This document shows, in pieces, positions 28,620-37,204 of a DNA stretch of 64,000 nt. This DNA is from Sphingosinithalassobacter tenebrarum (GTDB lineage Bacteria; Pseudomonadota; Alphaproteobacteria; Sphingomonadales; Sphingomonadaceae), in assembly GCF_011057975.1 (NCBI RefSeq), contig NZ_CP049109.1, positions 3,441,001 to 3,505,000 on the forward strand. Direction: 5' to 3'. The position numbers and the translations under genes are program-made. The notes below the pieces were generated by a model, which was not told the DNA's origin, searched no databases, and worked only from the letters and a program-made list of their open reading frames with translations. Within the stretch, counting starts at the first letter, position 1. Every line of letters starts with the position of its first letter.

Positions 28620-29210
28620 GTGACGCCGGTCGACCATCTCGCCTATGCCGCCGCATGGCTCGCCTTCGGAATGCTGCACAGCATGAGCGCGGGCGCGACC
28701 GCGCGGCGCGGGCTTGGGCGATTGCTCGGGCGGTGGCATCGGATCGGCTATAATCTGCTCGCCACGGGTCAGCTGGCGGCGGTGCTCGCCGTCGGCGCGC
28801 TGGTGAGCGCCGACGCACCCGGCTGGAGCCGCCCGCCGTTGCTGATCGCGGCGCAGGCGGCGATGCTGGCGCTCGGTGCCGTGCTGGGCGTAATCGCGCT
28901 GCGCAGCTATCGCGCCGGCCCGTTTCTCGGCTCGGCGCAATTGCGCGGCGAGGACGACGATGGCCAGCCGCTCGCGATCGACGGGCTGCACAGACGCATG
29001 CGCCACCCGCTCTATACCGCGGCGATGCTGATCCTCTGGGGCCTGGTGCGCAGTGACGTCAGCTTTGCGACCGCGCTCTGGGCCAGCCTCTATTTCCATG
29101 TCGGAAGCCGTTTCGAAGAACGCCGCCTGATCGCGCGCTATGGCGATGTCTATCGGCGTTACCGCCGGGAGGTGCCCCGCTTCCTTCCGCGGCTGTTCGG
29201 AACCGGCTAG
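28620..29210 (+). CDS. Methyltransferase-like integral membrane protein (ICMT/NnrU type)
   Basis: 196 residues with five or six hydrophobic segments. The conserved C-terminal signature of membrane isoprenylcysteine/phospholipid methyltransferase-like proteins is present: DGLHRRMRHPLYTAAMLILWGL, then FEERRLIARYGDVYRRYRREVPRFLP. The family transfers methyl from S-adenosylmethionine to small lipophilic substrates or has unknown activity. I start it at GTG 28620 (TPVDHLAYAAAW), because the frame upstream is low-complexity Arg-rich DNA. Confidence 0.7.
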   Translation: MTPVDHLAYAAAWLAFGMLHSMSAGATARRGLGRLLGRWHRIGYNLLATGQLAAVLAVGALVSADAPGWSRPPLLIAAQAAMLALGAVLGVIALRSYRAGPFLGSAQLRGEDDDGQPLAIDGLHRRMRHPLYTAAMLILWGLVRSDVSFATALWASLYFHVGSRFEERRLIARYGDVYRRYRREVPRFLPRLFGTG

Positions 29211-29218
29211 TCCGCCGC

Positions 29219-29791
29219 TCACGGCAATATCGGCACCGAAGCCGCCGCTTCGTCGGGGTCGACTTTGCCGAGCGGGATCGCGATGCGTTCGCCTGCGATC
29301 GGTTCGTCGTTGCCGCCCAGGCCCAGCGCCGATCCGATATCGCCGACCAGTGCGAAGGGATTGGTCGCCTCGCCCGGCGCCTCGCAACAATCATCGACTC
29401 CCGTCAGCTTTCCCAGCCCGCGGATCAGTGCCGTGCCCGCGCCGAACAGGTTGATGCCCGTGGTGCATCCTTGCGACCGCGTTGCGCAGGGCGCCACGGT
29501 GGCGGCGAGCGCGCCGCGTCCGCTCAGTTCGGGATTGCTCGGCATCGGCCGGTCGGGCGGAGCGCGTTCGCCGGGCAAGGGAAGCCGCGCGCTGCCTTCC
29601 GCCCGTTCGCCGCAGACGACGATTTCGTCCTGCGCCGCCGTCCGCTGGGTGGCGCAGGGCGCGGCGAGGACGGACCAGCGCTGCGTGCCGTCCTCCCCCG
29701 TTTCGGGGCGGGTGACGGTGGCATCGGTGTCCGCCGCCTGTGCCGGAACGTCCTGCGGCACGGCAAGGAACAGCATGAGCGCGATCGGCAT
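29219..29791 (-). CDS. Exported hypothetical protein
   Basis: 190 residues from the ATG at 29791, which has GGAGCTCCCCGC upstream. The signal peptide is MPIALMLFLAVPQDVPAQA. The mature protein is Ala/Pro/Gly-rich with six cysteines in loose pairs (APCATQRT, VVCGERAEG, APCATRSQGCTTG, DDCCEAPGE), so disulfides are likely in the periplasm. EIVVCGER and the GxxTALIRGLGKL stretch are the most conserved-looking parts. No family recognised. It is convergent with the 28620 gene, with an 8-bp gap. Confidence 0.62.
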   Translation of the reverse strand: MPIALMLFLAVPQDVPAQAADTDATVTRPETGEDGTQRWSVLAAPCATQRTAAQDEIVVCGERAEGSARLPLPGERAPPDRPMPSNPELSGRGALAATVAPCATRSQGCTTGINLFGAGTALIRGLGKLTGVDDCCEAPGEATNPFALVGDIGSALGLGGNDEPIAGERIAIPLGKVDPDEAAASVPILP

Positions 29792-29891
29792 GCGGGGAGC
29801 TCCGTGGTTGGATCCTGAGCGGTTGCTATCACGCAATTGCGGCGAAGCCATGCGCAAAACAGGCGGGACACGGACGGCATGCGCATCGCGG

Positions 29892-29977
29892 TTTATCGCT
29901 TTCCAATAAAATACTTGCCGAATATCGATAAGTGCAATATATCGATTCGCGATAAACAACATATTGGAGATCGATAT
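29892..29977. promoter_or_regulatory. Candidate operator cluster around the DUF2975/XRE promoter
   Basis: Three ATATCGAT half-sites: 29922-29929, 29939-29946 (direct, 17 bp apart, flanking the spacer and -10) and 29970-29977 (inverted, at the start codon). An outer dyad TTTATCGC (29892-29899) / GCGATAAA (29949-29956) encloses the promoter. The obvious candidate regulator is the XRE protein encoded at 30509. Confidence 0.45.
29915..29943 (+). promoter_or_regulatory. Predicted promoter of the DUF2975/XRE operon
   Basis: TTGCCG (29915-29920), a 17-bp spacer and TATATC (29938-29943) give a plausible sigma-70 promoter in an AT-rich block that contrasts with the flanking high-GC DNA. The ATG at 29976 follows at 32 bp. 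Confidence 0.55.
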
Positions 29978-30509
29978 GACCCGAGACACCGGGACCGATT
30001 GGGCAGTGCGCATCCTGCGCGGTGCGCTGATGCTGTTCCTGCTGCTGATCGGCTTTGGCGTCGTGGCGATGGCGCTGATCACGGTGGCGGCGGGAGTCGA
30101 TCCGGGCCTGTTCGCCGAAATCGCCGGACAGCCGCGCGATATCTCGCCAACCAATGCCTATCTGCTGTTCCTCGCCGCGATGGCGGGCGGGATCGTGCTG
30201 CTGCTGCTCGCGGTGGATTTCGTCCGCAAATTGCTCGCGGTGCTCAATTCGGTGCGGGCGGGCGATCCGTTCGTCCCCGCCAATGCGGTGCGGCTGCACG
30301 CGATGGCACGGCTGATGCTGGTGATCGTCGTCGGCGGGTTCGTGCTCGAACTCTATGCGCACTGGATCGACAAGCGCCACGCGGTGTCGATCGGCATCGA
30401 CAGCGGCAACCCGGCAAGCGGCCTGCTGCTCGTCCTGGTGCTGTTCGTGCTCGCGCGTGTGTTTGCGCAAGGCACAGCGATGCGCGACGATCTCGAAGGG
30501 ACAGTGTGA
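29976..30509 (+). CDS. DUF2975 domain membrane protein
   Basis: 177 residues with four hydrophobic helices (ALMLFLLLIGFGVVAMALITV, LLFLAAMAGGIVLLLLAVDF, MLVIVVGGFVLELYAHW, LLLVLVLFVLARVFAQG). The RKLLAVLNSVRAGDPFVPANAVRLHAMA loop is the family hallmark. DUF2975 proteins are typically encoded with a small Cro/CI-type repressor, as here. The start at 29976 has GGAG at 29966-29969. The stop overlaps the next start (TGATG). Function unknown. Confidence 0.84.
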   Translation: MTRDTGTDWAVRILRGALMLFLLLIGFGVVAMALITVAAGVDPGLFAEIAGQPRDISPTNAYLLFLAAMAGGIVLLLLAVDFVRKLLAVLNSVRAGDPFVPANAVRLHAMARLMLVIVVGGFVLELYAHWIDKRHAVSIGIDSGNPASGLLLVLVLFVLARVFAQGTAMRDDLEGTV

Positions 30510-30733
30510 TGCCGATCCGCGTGAAGCTGGACGACATGCTGCATGCACGGCGGCTGACGCTTTCGGAGCTGTCCGCTCGAGTCGATATCACGCTTGCAAA
30601 CCTTTCGGTGCTCAAGACCGGCAAGGCGAAGGCGATACGTTTTTCGACGCTCGAGGCGATCTGCCGCGAACTCGATTGCAAGCCCGGCGACATTCTCGAT
30701 TACGAGGATGGCGACGAAACGGAGGACGCATGA
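30509..30733 (+). CDS. Small XRE-family HTH regulator (YozG-like)
   Basis: 74 residues, almost only a helix-turn-helix domain. RVKLDDMLHARRLTLSELSARVDITLANLSVLKTGKAKAIRFSTLEAICRELDCKPGDIL has helices 2 and 3 at about 19-40. The C-terminus is acidic (DYEDGDETEDA). This family sits next to DUF2975 genes and probably represses the operon through the ATATCGAT sites upstream. ATG 30509 overlaps the DUF2975 stop; its own stop overlaps the next small gene (ATGA). Confidence 0.85.
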   Translation: MPIRVKLDDMLHARRLTLSELSARVDITLANLSVLKTGKAKAIRFSTLEAICRELDCKPGDILDYEDGDETEDA

Positions 30734-30819
30734 TGCGCGTGACGATCCGGTTCCTCATCCCGCCCTATCTGCTGGCGGTAACGTTGATCGCCGTCGTGGC
30801 GCTGCTCACCCAGGGCTGA
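30730..30819 (+). CDS. 29-residue membrane peptide coupled to the XRE gene
   Basis: ATG at 30730 overlaps the XRE stop codon as ATGA (a second ATG follows at 30733). The peptide has two basic residues and then a hydrophobic helix: IRFLIPPYLLAVTLIAVVALL, closing TQG. It has the size and form of a single-pass membrane micropeptide. The overlap, helix and operon position are the evidence; no homologue is known to me. Confidence 0.5.
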   Translation: MMRVTIRFLIPPYLLAVTLIAVVALLTQG

Positions 30820-30912
30820 CGCGGCACCCGTGAACCGACGCACGGCTTGCCTCGACGCCCTCCCCTTCGGTAGGCGGCGCGCGACGGAACTGGTTTAGGG
30901 ACGGCGCAAACG

Positions 30913-32124
30913 ATGGAAAGCCTGGCAGGCGCATTTTCCGAGCAATCCCCGTGGCTGCAATCACTGATCGGGCTGGTGCTGCTGGCGCTTGCCGCGTTGC
31001 TCGCCAATTTCATCCTCAAGCGCGTGCTGCTGCGCATGGCCGCGCCGTTCCTCGACGCGCGCAGCAACACCGCCGACAAGGCGGCGGCGCGGCTGGCGAC
31101 CATCGTCCCGCTGCTCATCGTCGGCTATGGCATCGAACATGTGCCGCACCTGCCGCTGGCGCTGGTGACGGTGGTGAAGAATGTCGCGGCGGCGTCGATC
31201 GTCGTGACAGTCGCCGTCGCGCTCGCCGGGGCGCTCGATTACGTCAATGAACTCTATCAGCGCCGCCCGGAATCGAAGAGCCGCCCGATCAAGGGCTATG
31301 TCCAGGTGCTCAAGATCGCGATGTTCTGCGGCGCCGCGATCCTGGTGATCGCGACGCTGATGGATCGCTCGCCGCTGCTGCTGCTCTCGGGCCTCGGCGC
31401 GATGGCGGCGGTGCTGATGCTGGTGTTCAAGGACACCATATTGTCGCTGGTCGCTTCGGTGCAGCTTTCGTCGAATGACATGCTGCGCGTCGGCGACTGG
31501 ATCGAAATGCCGCAATTCCAGGCGGACGGCGACGTGATCGACATCGCGCTGCACACGGTGAAGGTGCAGAATTTCGACAAGACGGTCACGACGATCCCGA
31601 CACACCGGCTGATTTCGGACAGCTATCGCAACTGGCGCGGAATGCAGCAGGCGGGCGGGCGACGGATCAAGCGCGCCATCTACCTCGACCAGAACACGCT
31701 CGGCTTCATGACCGAGGAGCAGCTTGCGGGGATGGAGCGGTTTCAGCTGCTCAAGCCCTATCTGGAAAGCAAGGAGGCCGAGATCCGCGCGTGGAACGCC
31801 GCCGCGCTGCCCGGCGACGCGGACGCGGTGAATGCGCGGCGGATCACCAATATCGGCACGTTCCGCGCCTATATCCTGGCCTATCTCAAGGCGCATGACC
31901 GCGTGCACAATCATCTGATGATGCTGGTGCGCCAGCTCGATCCCACGCCGAGCGGGCTGCCGCTCGAAGTCTATTGCTTCGCGAAGACGACCGACTGGGA
32001 GACCTATGAGGCGATCCAGTCGGACATTTTCGATCACTTGCTGGCGATCCTGCCCGAATTCGGGCTGCGCATCTTCCAGGAGCCGAGCGGACGCGACCTG
32101 CGGGCGTTGGGAGCGAGAGGATAG
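30913..32124 (+). CDS. MscS-family mechanosensitive ion channel (YbdG-like)
   Basis: 403 residues. Five predicted helices in the first ~170 residues include the pore helix region LLLLSGLGAMAAVLMLVFKDTILSLVASVQL. The cytoplasmic beta domain follows (MLRVGDWIEMPQFQADGDVIDI, TTIPTHRLI). A long C-terminal soluble domain of ~180 residues with FRAYILAYLKAH and FAKTTDWETYEAIQSDIFDHLLAILPEFGLRIFQ places it with YbdG/MscM rather than short MscS. It releases solutes at hypo-osmotic shock. ATG at 30913. Confidence 0.88.
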   Translation: MESLAGAFSEQSPWLQSLIGLVLLALAALLANFILKRVLLRMAAPFLDARSNTADKAAARLATIVPLLIVGYGIEHVPHLPLALVTVVKNVAAASIVVTVAVALAGALDYVNELYQRRPESKSRPIKGYVQVLKIAMFCGAAILVIATLMDRSPLLLLSGLGAMAAVLMLVFKDTILSLVASVQLSSNDMLRVGDWIEMPQFQADGDVIDIALHTVKVQNFDKTVTTIPTHRLISDSYRNWRGMQQAGGRRIKRAIYLDQNTLGFMTEEQLAGMERFQLLKPYLESKEAEIRAWNAAALPGDADAVNARRITNIGTFRAYILAYLKAHDRVHNHLMMLVRQLDPTPSGLPLEVYCFAKTTDWETYEAIQSDIFDHLLAILPEFGLRIFQEPSGRDLRALGARG

Positions 32125-32289
32125 CGCCACGCGACGGGCCATGCGAACGGCCCAGAAGCGACCTGATGCTACAAAAAGCGAAGATCGCAAGGTGATCGTG
32201 GAAATCGCGCTGGCGCACACTTTCCTGCTTTGCAGCTATCGAAACTAACCCTAGGAAGGAAATCGAGATACTGCGGGGGCGGAATCGTC

Positions 32290-33570
32290 GTGTCAGCGAG
32301 AATAGCGAGCGGCTTCTCGATTGATTGCATTCGCATATGGCCTGGCCGGTTCAGGGAATGGCTGAACCACAAAGAGGGCTGGCGGTTGCTGCTATGGCTT
32401 GTGGTGGTGACATTTGCCGTATTGACCGGCGCGCAAGTAATACCGAAGGAAAGCCAGAAAATCGACGTGCGACCGGACTTTTCCGGGCCGGTTCGAAACG
32501 GGCACATTACGCTTAATCCCAGCGCGGATATCAAACGTTCGCTGCTTGCAGCGAACTTCGACTATCGCCGTCCTGTGGAAACGAACATCGATACGCTGCT
32601 GCGAACCGGTTTCATTTCCCGGGCGTTCATGCTCGCCTATCTCGGCAACGATCATGCCGCGATGGTTCGTGTGGCTCGCCATGTCGGGGAACAATCCCGC
32701 GAGGCGGAAGGGCCTCCTCCCTATGCTTTCCTGACAATGGTCGATCAGACTTTGCTGGCCGAAGGCGATTTATGGGAACAGCTGGGCAATCGCGAATTGG
32801 CGCTGCAACGATACTATCAGTATTTTGCGGTGCTCCATGCCCTTGGCGCGATTGCATTCGACCCCTCCGTCAAGAATCTTCCGCGGCGGTTGACTATTGT
32901 CAGGATCAAGATTTTTCAGCTCAAGAAAGGTATGCAAGGGCGAACCGCGTTCATCACGCGCCAGCTGGAATCCTTCTTTGACGATTTCCGCTGGCGCTGG
33001 CCCTATGCCGCGTATCGCAAAACGCTGGAGACCCGGCCGCCGGCGCGGGCTTCGGATGAAGTGGCGCAGTTCGACCATTGCCTGGAATCCGCCGATCCGC
33101 ACGGATGGGACCGATTTGCACCGCCTGCTCCGCAGGATTGCGACTCCGATCGGTTCGCGACGCGATGGGGGTACGACCTGTTCGGCGCGATCCTGGCATT
33201 TGACCACATGCACCGCGCCCTTGCGCACACCCAACGGATCGAACAGGATTCGAAGCCCCGTATCGCCGCGACCGCCACGATTGTCTCGCTATCGCAAGTC
33301 TTCCAATTCATCGGCGACGTGGGCAGGCGCGCGCCCGAGGCGACCTTCCTGGTCGACGATCTGGTTGCTGATTTCCTGTCGCCCGAGACCGGCGCGACGC
33401 CCGAGGAATATCAAGCCAATCCGGGCGGGGAGGCGCTTTCGGTGGCAAATCTTCAATCGCTGTTGTGCGGAACCGGATTGATCGCACCCAACAATGCGGC
33501 AAGTTTCGATCGTCAGCCGGAACTGATCGCGCGCGCAGCGGAACTGGGCGTCTCATGCGGCCTGAAGTAA
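32290..33570 (+). CDS. Hypothetical single-pass membrane protein of unusual composition
   Basis: About 426 residues if the GTG at 32290 is the start (GGGGGCGGA upstream; TTG at 32230 is the longest option). One hydrophobic helix occurs near residue 33-53 (WRLLLWLVVVTFAVLTGAQV), then a large soluble part with helical, tetratricopeptide-like stretches (LLAEGDLWEQLGNRELALQRYYQYFAVLHALG, RRLTIVRIKIFQLKKG). Codon choice is less GC-biased than its neighbours (more ATT, TTG, AAA), a hint of transfer. It overlaps the next gene by 16 bp. Function unknown. Confidence 0.6.
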   Translation: MSARIASGFSIDCIRIWPGRFREWLNHKEGWRLLLWLVVVTFAVLTGAQVIPKESQKIDVRPDFSGPVRNGHITLNPSADIKRSLLAANFDYRRPVETNIDTLLRTGFISRAFMLAYLGNDHAAMVRVARHVGEQSREAEGPPPYAFLTMVDQTLLAEGDLWEQLGNRELALQRYYQYFAVLHALGAIAFDPSVKNLPRRLTIVRIKIFQLKKGMQGRTAFITRQLESFFDDFRWRWPYAAYRKTLETRPPARASDEVAQFDHCLESADPHGWDRFAPPAPQDCDSDRFATRWGYDLFGAILAFDHMHRALAHTQRIEQDSKPRIAATATIVSLSQVFQFIGDVGRRAPEATFLVDDLVADFLSPETGATPEEYQANPGGEALSVANLQSLLCGTGLIAPNNAASFDRQPELIARAAELGVSCGLK

Positions 33571-34214
33571 TCCGCCACACGCTGCGTGCGCGGCTGAAAA
33601 ACCTTCCGATCGTGGTCGAAGCGATCGGCGCGATCGGCGCGATCTGGACGATCGGAGGCACAGTCTGGTTTCTGCTTGCGGCCCGAACGGGCGTGGACAG
33701 CGACATTTTGTTCGAGACATTCGTCAGCCGCATCCTGCCCCCCATGCTGCTTTGGGGCTTGCTGGCCGGAATAACCGTGGCGGAGCTGTTGCGCTGGTGG
33801 CGACGGCATGACGGGATCGAGCGGACGGCCGGCCTGCTTCTCTACGCCTCCATGCTTCTGGCGATCGCCGTGGTGGGATGGAGCAATCTCAAAAGCCTGA
33901 GCCGTAGCGATCTGATCGTCGACCAGCTTGGCGCAGTCGCGCGTGCCGGATGCACCGGCGACCACGCCACGGCCCTTGCCCGGCTCGATCGCCTTCAGAA
34001 GTCCCCGCGCTTCAGCTTTCTGGACTCCCGAATCGAAAGCTTCCGCAACCGCCTCGCGCTGCTCGATTACCTGCAAGCGGGCCTTCCGGCACGCGCTGAT
34101 GCTTCCGAACTCGAGGCACGCTACCTCGTTTTCGGTTTCCCTCCGCTCGCCGAGCATTCCTCAGCGAACGCCTTGCGAGACGATTGGCTCAGACCGGCGT
34201 GCCGGGCTCGCTGA
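33555..34214 (+). CDS. Hypothetical membrane protein, partner of the preceding gene
   Basis: 219 residues from the ATG at 33555, overlapping the upstream stop by 16 bp. Three hydrophobic helices (IGAIWTIGGTVWFLLAA, MLLWGLLAGITVAELL, LLYASMLLAIAVVGW) are followed by a soluble ~110-residue domain with SRIESFRNRLALLDYLQAG and a closing ALRDDWLRPACRAR. No recognised family. The overlap implies that the pair is expressed and works together. It converges on typA with a 15-bp gap. Confidence 0.6.
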   Translation: MRPEVIRHTLRARLKNLPIVVEAIGAIGAIWTIGGTVWFLLAARTGVDSDILFETFVSRILPPMLLWGLLAGITVAELLRWWRRHDGIERTAGLLLYASMLLAIAVVGWSNLKSLSRSDLIVDQLGAVARAGCTGDHATALARLDRLQKSPRFSFLDSRIESFRNRLALLDYLQAGLPARADASELEARYLVFGFPPLAEHSSANALRDDWLRPACRAR

Positions 34215-34229
34215 GCACCGGCCTCGGAC

Positions 34230-36062
34230 TTACGCGGCGTTCTTCGCCCGGCTTGCGCGCTTGCGCTCGTGCGGATCGAGGTGGCGCTTGCGCAGACGGA
34301 TCGTCTTGGGCGTCACTTCGACCAGCTCGTCGTCGTCGATATAGGCGATCGCCTGTTCGAGCGTCATCTTCTTCGGCGGCGTGAGGCGGATCGCGTCATC
34401 CTTGCCCGACGAGCGGATGTTGGTGAGCTGCTTCGCCTTCATCGGATTGACTTCGAGGTCGTCCGTCTTGGCGTTCTCGCCGATGATCATGCCTTCATAG
34501 AGCGCTTCGCCGTGACCGACGAACAGGATGCCGCGCTCTTCCAGCGAATTGAGCGAATAGGCATTCGCCTCGCCCGTGCCGTTGGAGATCAACACGCCGT
34601 TCTTGCGGCCTTCGATCTGGCCCTTGTACGGCCCGTATTTCTCGAACAACCGGTTCATGATGCCGGTGCCGCGCGTATCCGACAGGAATTCGCCGTGATA
34701 GCCGATCAGCCCGCGCGAGGGCGCGCTGAAGGTGATGCGGGTCTTGCCGCCGCCCGAGGGGCGCATGTCGGTCATCTCGGCCTTGCGCAGGTTCATCTTC
34801 TCGACGACCGTGCCCGAAAATTCGTCATCGACGTCGATCACGACGGTTTCATACGGCTCCTCGCGGCCATTCTCGCCTTCGCGGAACAGCACGCGGGGGC
34901 GGCTGATGCCGAGTTCGAAGCCTTCGCGGCGCATCGTTTCGATGAGCACGCCGAGCTGAAGTTCGCCGCGGCCGGCGACTTCGAAACTGTCCTTGTCCTC
35001 GGCCTCGGTGATCTTCACCGCGACGTTGGATTCGGCTTCGCGGAACAGGCGGTCGCGGATCAGGCGGCTGGTCACCTTGGTGCCTTCGCGGCCCGCCATC
35101 GGCGAATCGTTGACGGCAAAGCGCATCGACAGCGTCGGCGGATCGATCGGCTGCGCCTGGATCGGCTCGCTGACCGACGTGTCGGCGATGGTGTTCGCGA
35201 CGGTCGCGACTTCGAGGCCCGCCATCGAGATGATGTCGCCCGCGCGCGCTTCCTCCACCGGAACGCGCTCGAGCCCGCGGAAGCTCATCAGCTTCGACGC
35301 GCGGCCGGTTTCGATCACCTTGCCGTCCATGTCCATCGCGTGGATCGGCTGGTTCACCTTGACCACGCCCGACTGGACGCGGCCGGTGAGGATGCGGCCG
35401 ACGAAATTGTCGCGATCGAGCAGCGTCACCAGGAAGGTAAAGGGCGCGTCCTGATCGAGGCTGGGCGGCGGCACATGGCCGACGATCTTCTCGAACAGCG
35501 GCTGCAGCGTGCCTTCGCGGATATCGGGATCGTTGCCGGCATAGCCGTTGCGGCCCGAAGCGAAGAGCGTCGGGAAATCGAGCTGTTCGTCATTGGCGTC
35601 GAGCGACACGAACAGATCGAACACTTCGTCGAGCACTTCCTGCGCGCGCGCGTCCGAACGGTCGATCTTGTTGACGACGACGATCGGCTTGAGGCCCAGC
35701 GCAAGCGCCTTGCCGGTGACGAACTTGGTCTGCGGCATCGCGCCTTCGGCGGCGTCGACCAGCAGGATGACGCCGTCGACCATCGAGAGGATGCGCTCGA
35801 CTTCGCCGCCGAAATCGGCGTGGCCGGGCGTATCGACGATGTTGATCCGGGTTTCCTCGCCTTCGGGCGACTTCCAGACGATCGAGGTCGGCTTGGCGAG
35901 AATCGTGATCCCGCGTTCCTTTTCGAGATCGTTCGAATCCATCGCGCGTTCCTCGACGCGCTGATTGTCGCGGAAGGTGCCGGACTGGCGGAAAAGCTGG
36001 TCGACGAGCGTGGTCTTGCCGTGATCGACGTGGGCGATGATCGCCACGTTGCGAAGGTTCAT
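34230..36062 (-). CDS. typA: Ribosome-associated GTPase TypA/BipA
   Basis: A translational GTPase related to EF-G that acts on ribosomes under stress and in 50S assembly. 610 residues. The G1 loop is AHVDHGKT at 10-17, with ERGITI (switch I), [12 protein letters not shown] (G3) and NKIDR (G4). EF-G-like domains II, III and V follow, then the BipA-specific C-terminal domain with [12 protein letters not shown] at 36062. The basic tail [13 protein letters not shown] is typical of the family. Confidence 0.97.
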   Translation of the reverse strand: MNLRNVAIIAHVDHGKTTLVDQLFRQSGTFRDNQRVEERAMDSNDLEKERGITILAKPTSIVWKSPEGEETRINIVDTPGHADFGGEVERILSMVDGVILLVDAAEGAMPQTKFVTGKALALGLKPIVVVNKIDRSDARAQEVLDEVFDLFVSLDANDEQLDFPTLFASGRNGYAGNDPDIREGTLQPLFEKIVGHVPPPSLDQDAPFTFLVTLLDRDNFVGRILTGRVQSGVVKVNQPIHAMDMDGKVIETGRASKLMSFRGLERVPVEEARAGDIISMAGLEVATVANTIADTSVSEPIQAQPIDPPTLSMRFAVNDSPMAGREGTKVTSRLIRDRLFREAESNVAVKITEAEDKDSFEVAGRGELQLGVLIETMRREGFELGISRPRVLFREGENGREEPYETVVIDVDDEFSGTVVEKMNLRKAEMTDMRPSGGGKTRITFSAPSRGLIGYHGEFLSDTRGTGIMNRLFEKYGPYKGQIEGRKNGVLISNGTGEANAYSLNSLEERGILFVGHGEALYEGMIIGENAKTDDLEVNPMKAKQLTNIRSSGKDDAIRLTPPKKMTLEQAIAYIDDDELVEVTPKTIRLRKRHLDPHERKRASRAKNAA

Positions 36063-36187
36063 GCGGATTTCCTGATTGCCGCCTCAGTGCGGTATTGCGC
36101 GCGCCCATAACCGATTTGTTGCGTTGCGGGAAGCCCAATGCGGGCGCCCGGTGGAAACACGGCGTCTGCGGGGCCACATTGGGACGC

Positions 36188-37117
36188 ATGAGCTATCGGT
36201 TCAAGGATGACGACGAATCGCTCGCCGCCGGGATGCGGCGCATCGCCGGGGATCAGATCGGCCGCGCGCTCAGGTCGATCGCCGACGCGGCAGAGGATCG
36301 CGCCGAGGCGGTGCATGACGTGCGCAAGCGGTGCAAGAAATTGCGCGGGCTGATCCGGCTCGTGCGGCCGGGGTTCGCGGGCTATGCGCCCGAGAATGCG
36401 GCGTTTCGCGACATTGCGAAGTCGCTGGCGGGCGCGCGCGATGCCGATGCGCTGATCGACAGCTATGATCTGGTCGCCGATCATTATCACCACCAGATCG
36501 ACCGACACGCGATCGCTTCAGTCCGCCAGAGGCTGACGCGCGATCGCAAGGCGCTGGCGAAGGAGGACGACAGCGCGGCATTGCTGGCGGCAGCCCGCGC
36601 GCAATTGCTGGCGGCGCGCGAACGCGTGCGCGGCTGGGCGATCGACGGCGACGAAGTCGAAGCGCTGCGCGGCGGGCTGCACAAGAGCTACAAGCGCGGC
36701 GTCAAGGCCATGGCGCAGGCGCGGCGGACCGGCGATCCGGCCGATTTCCACGAGTGGCGCAAGCGCTGCAAATATCACTGGTACCACCTGCGCCTGATCC
36801 GCGACGCCTGGCCCGCCCCGCTGACGGCACGTGCCGGGGAAGCAAGCGCGCTGAGCGACCTGCTCGGCCATCACCACGATCTGGCGGTGCTGCGCGGTGT
36901 GCTGGCCGGGGAGCCGGAACGCTATGGCCGGGCGGAGGATGTCGAGTTGCTGGTCGGCCTGATTGACCGGCGCGGCGCGGTTCTGGCGGCGCGGGCGACA
37001 GGATTGGGCGCGCGGTTGTTCGGCGAGGCACCGGATGCGATGGCGGAGCGGATCGCGGGCTATTGGCGCGTGTGGCGCGACGAGGGCGTGGCGCATCGGG
37101 TTGCGCTTGCTGAGTAG
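36188..37117 (+). CDS. CHAD domain protein
   Basis: 309 residues from the ATG at 36188 (MSYRFKDDDE). The helical CHAD domain is marked by conserved histidines and basic residues: EAVHDVRKRCKKLRGLIRLVRPGF at about 40-60, and later ADFHEWRKRCKYHWYHLRLIRD and LSDLLGHHHDLAVLRG. CHAD proteins bind inorganic polyphosphate. Here the domain stands alone, without the CYTH phosphatase part. The next gene, telA-like, starts 87 bp downstream behind its own inverted repeat. Confidence 0.88.
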   Translation: MSYRFKDDDESLAAGMRRIAGDQIGRALRSIADAAEDRAEAVHDVRKRCKKLRGLIRLVRPGFAGYAPENAAFRDIAKSLAGARDADALIDSYDLVADHYHHQIDRHAIASVRQRLTRDRKALAKEDDSAALLAAARAQLLAARERVRGWAIDGDEVEALRGGLHKSYKRGVKAMAQARRTGDPADFHEWRKRCKYHWYHLRLIRDAWPAPLTARAGEASALSDLLGHHHDLAVLRGVLAGEPERYGRAEDVELLVGLIDRRGAVLAARATGLGARLFGEAPDAMAERIAGYWRVWRDEGVAHRVALAE

Positions 37118-37123
37118 GCCCAC

Positions 37124-37145
37124 GTGTATTATATGATTGATACAC
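37124..37145. promoter_or_regulatory. Inverted repeat upstream of the telA-like gene
   Basis: GTGTAT (37124-37129) and ATACAC (37140-37145) are separated by 10 AT-rich bp (TATATGATTG) in the 87-bp gap before the telA-like gene. The AT-richness and the TATATGAT core suggest a promoter/operator; the regulator is unknown. Confidence 0.4.
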
Positions 37146-37204
37146 TTGCTAGACGCTGCGGTTGGGGCCAATGTCCGGCGCATCAATCGGGCGTGGAGGA
37201 TTGA

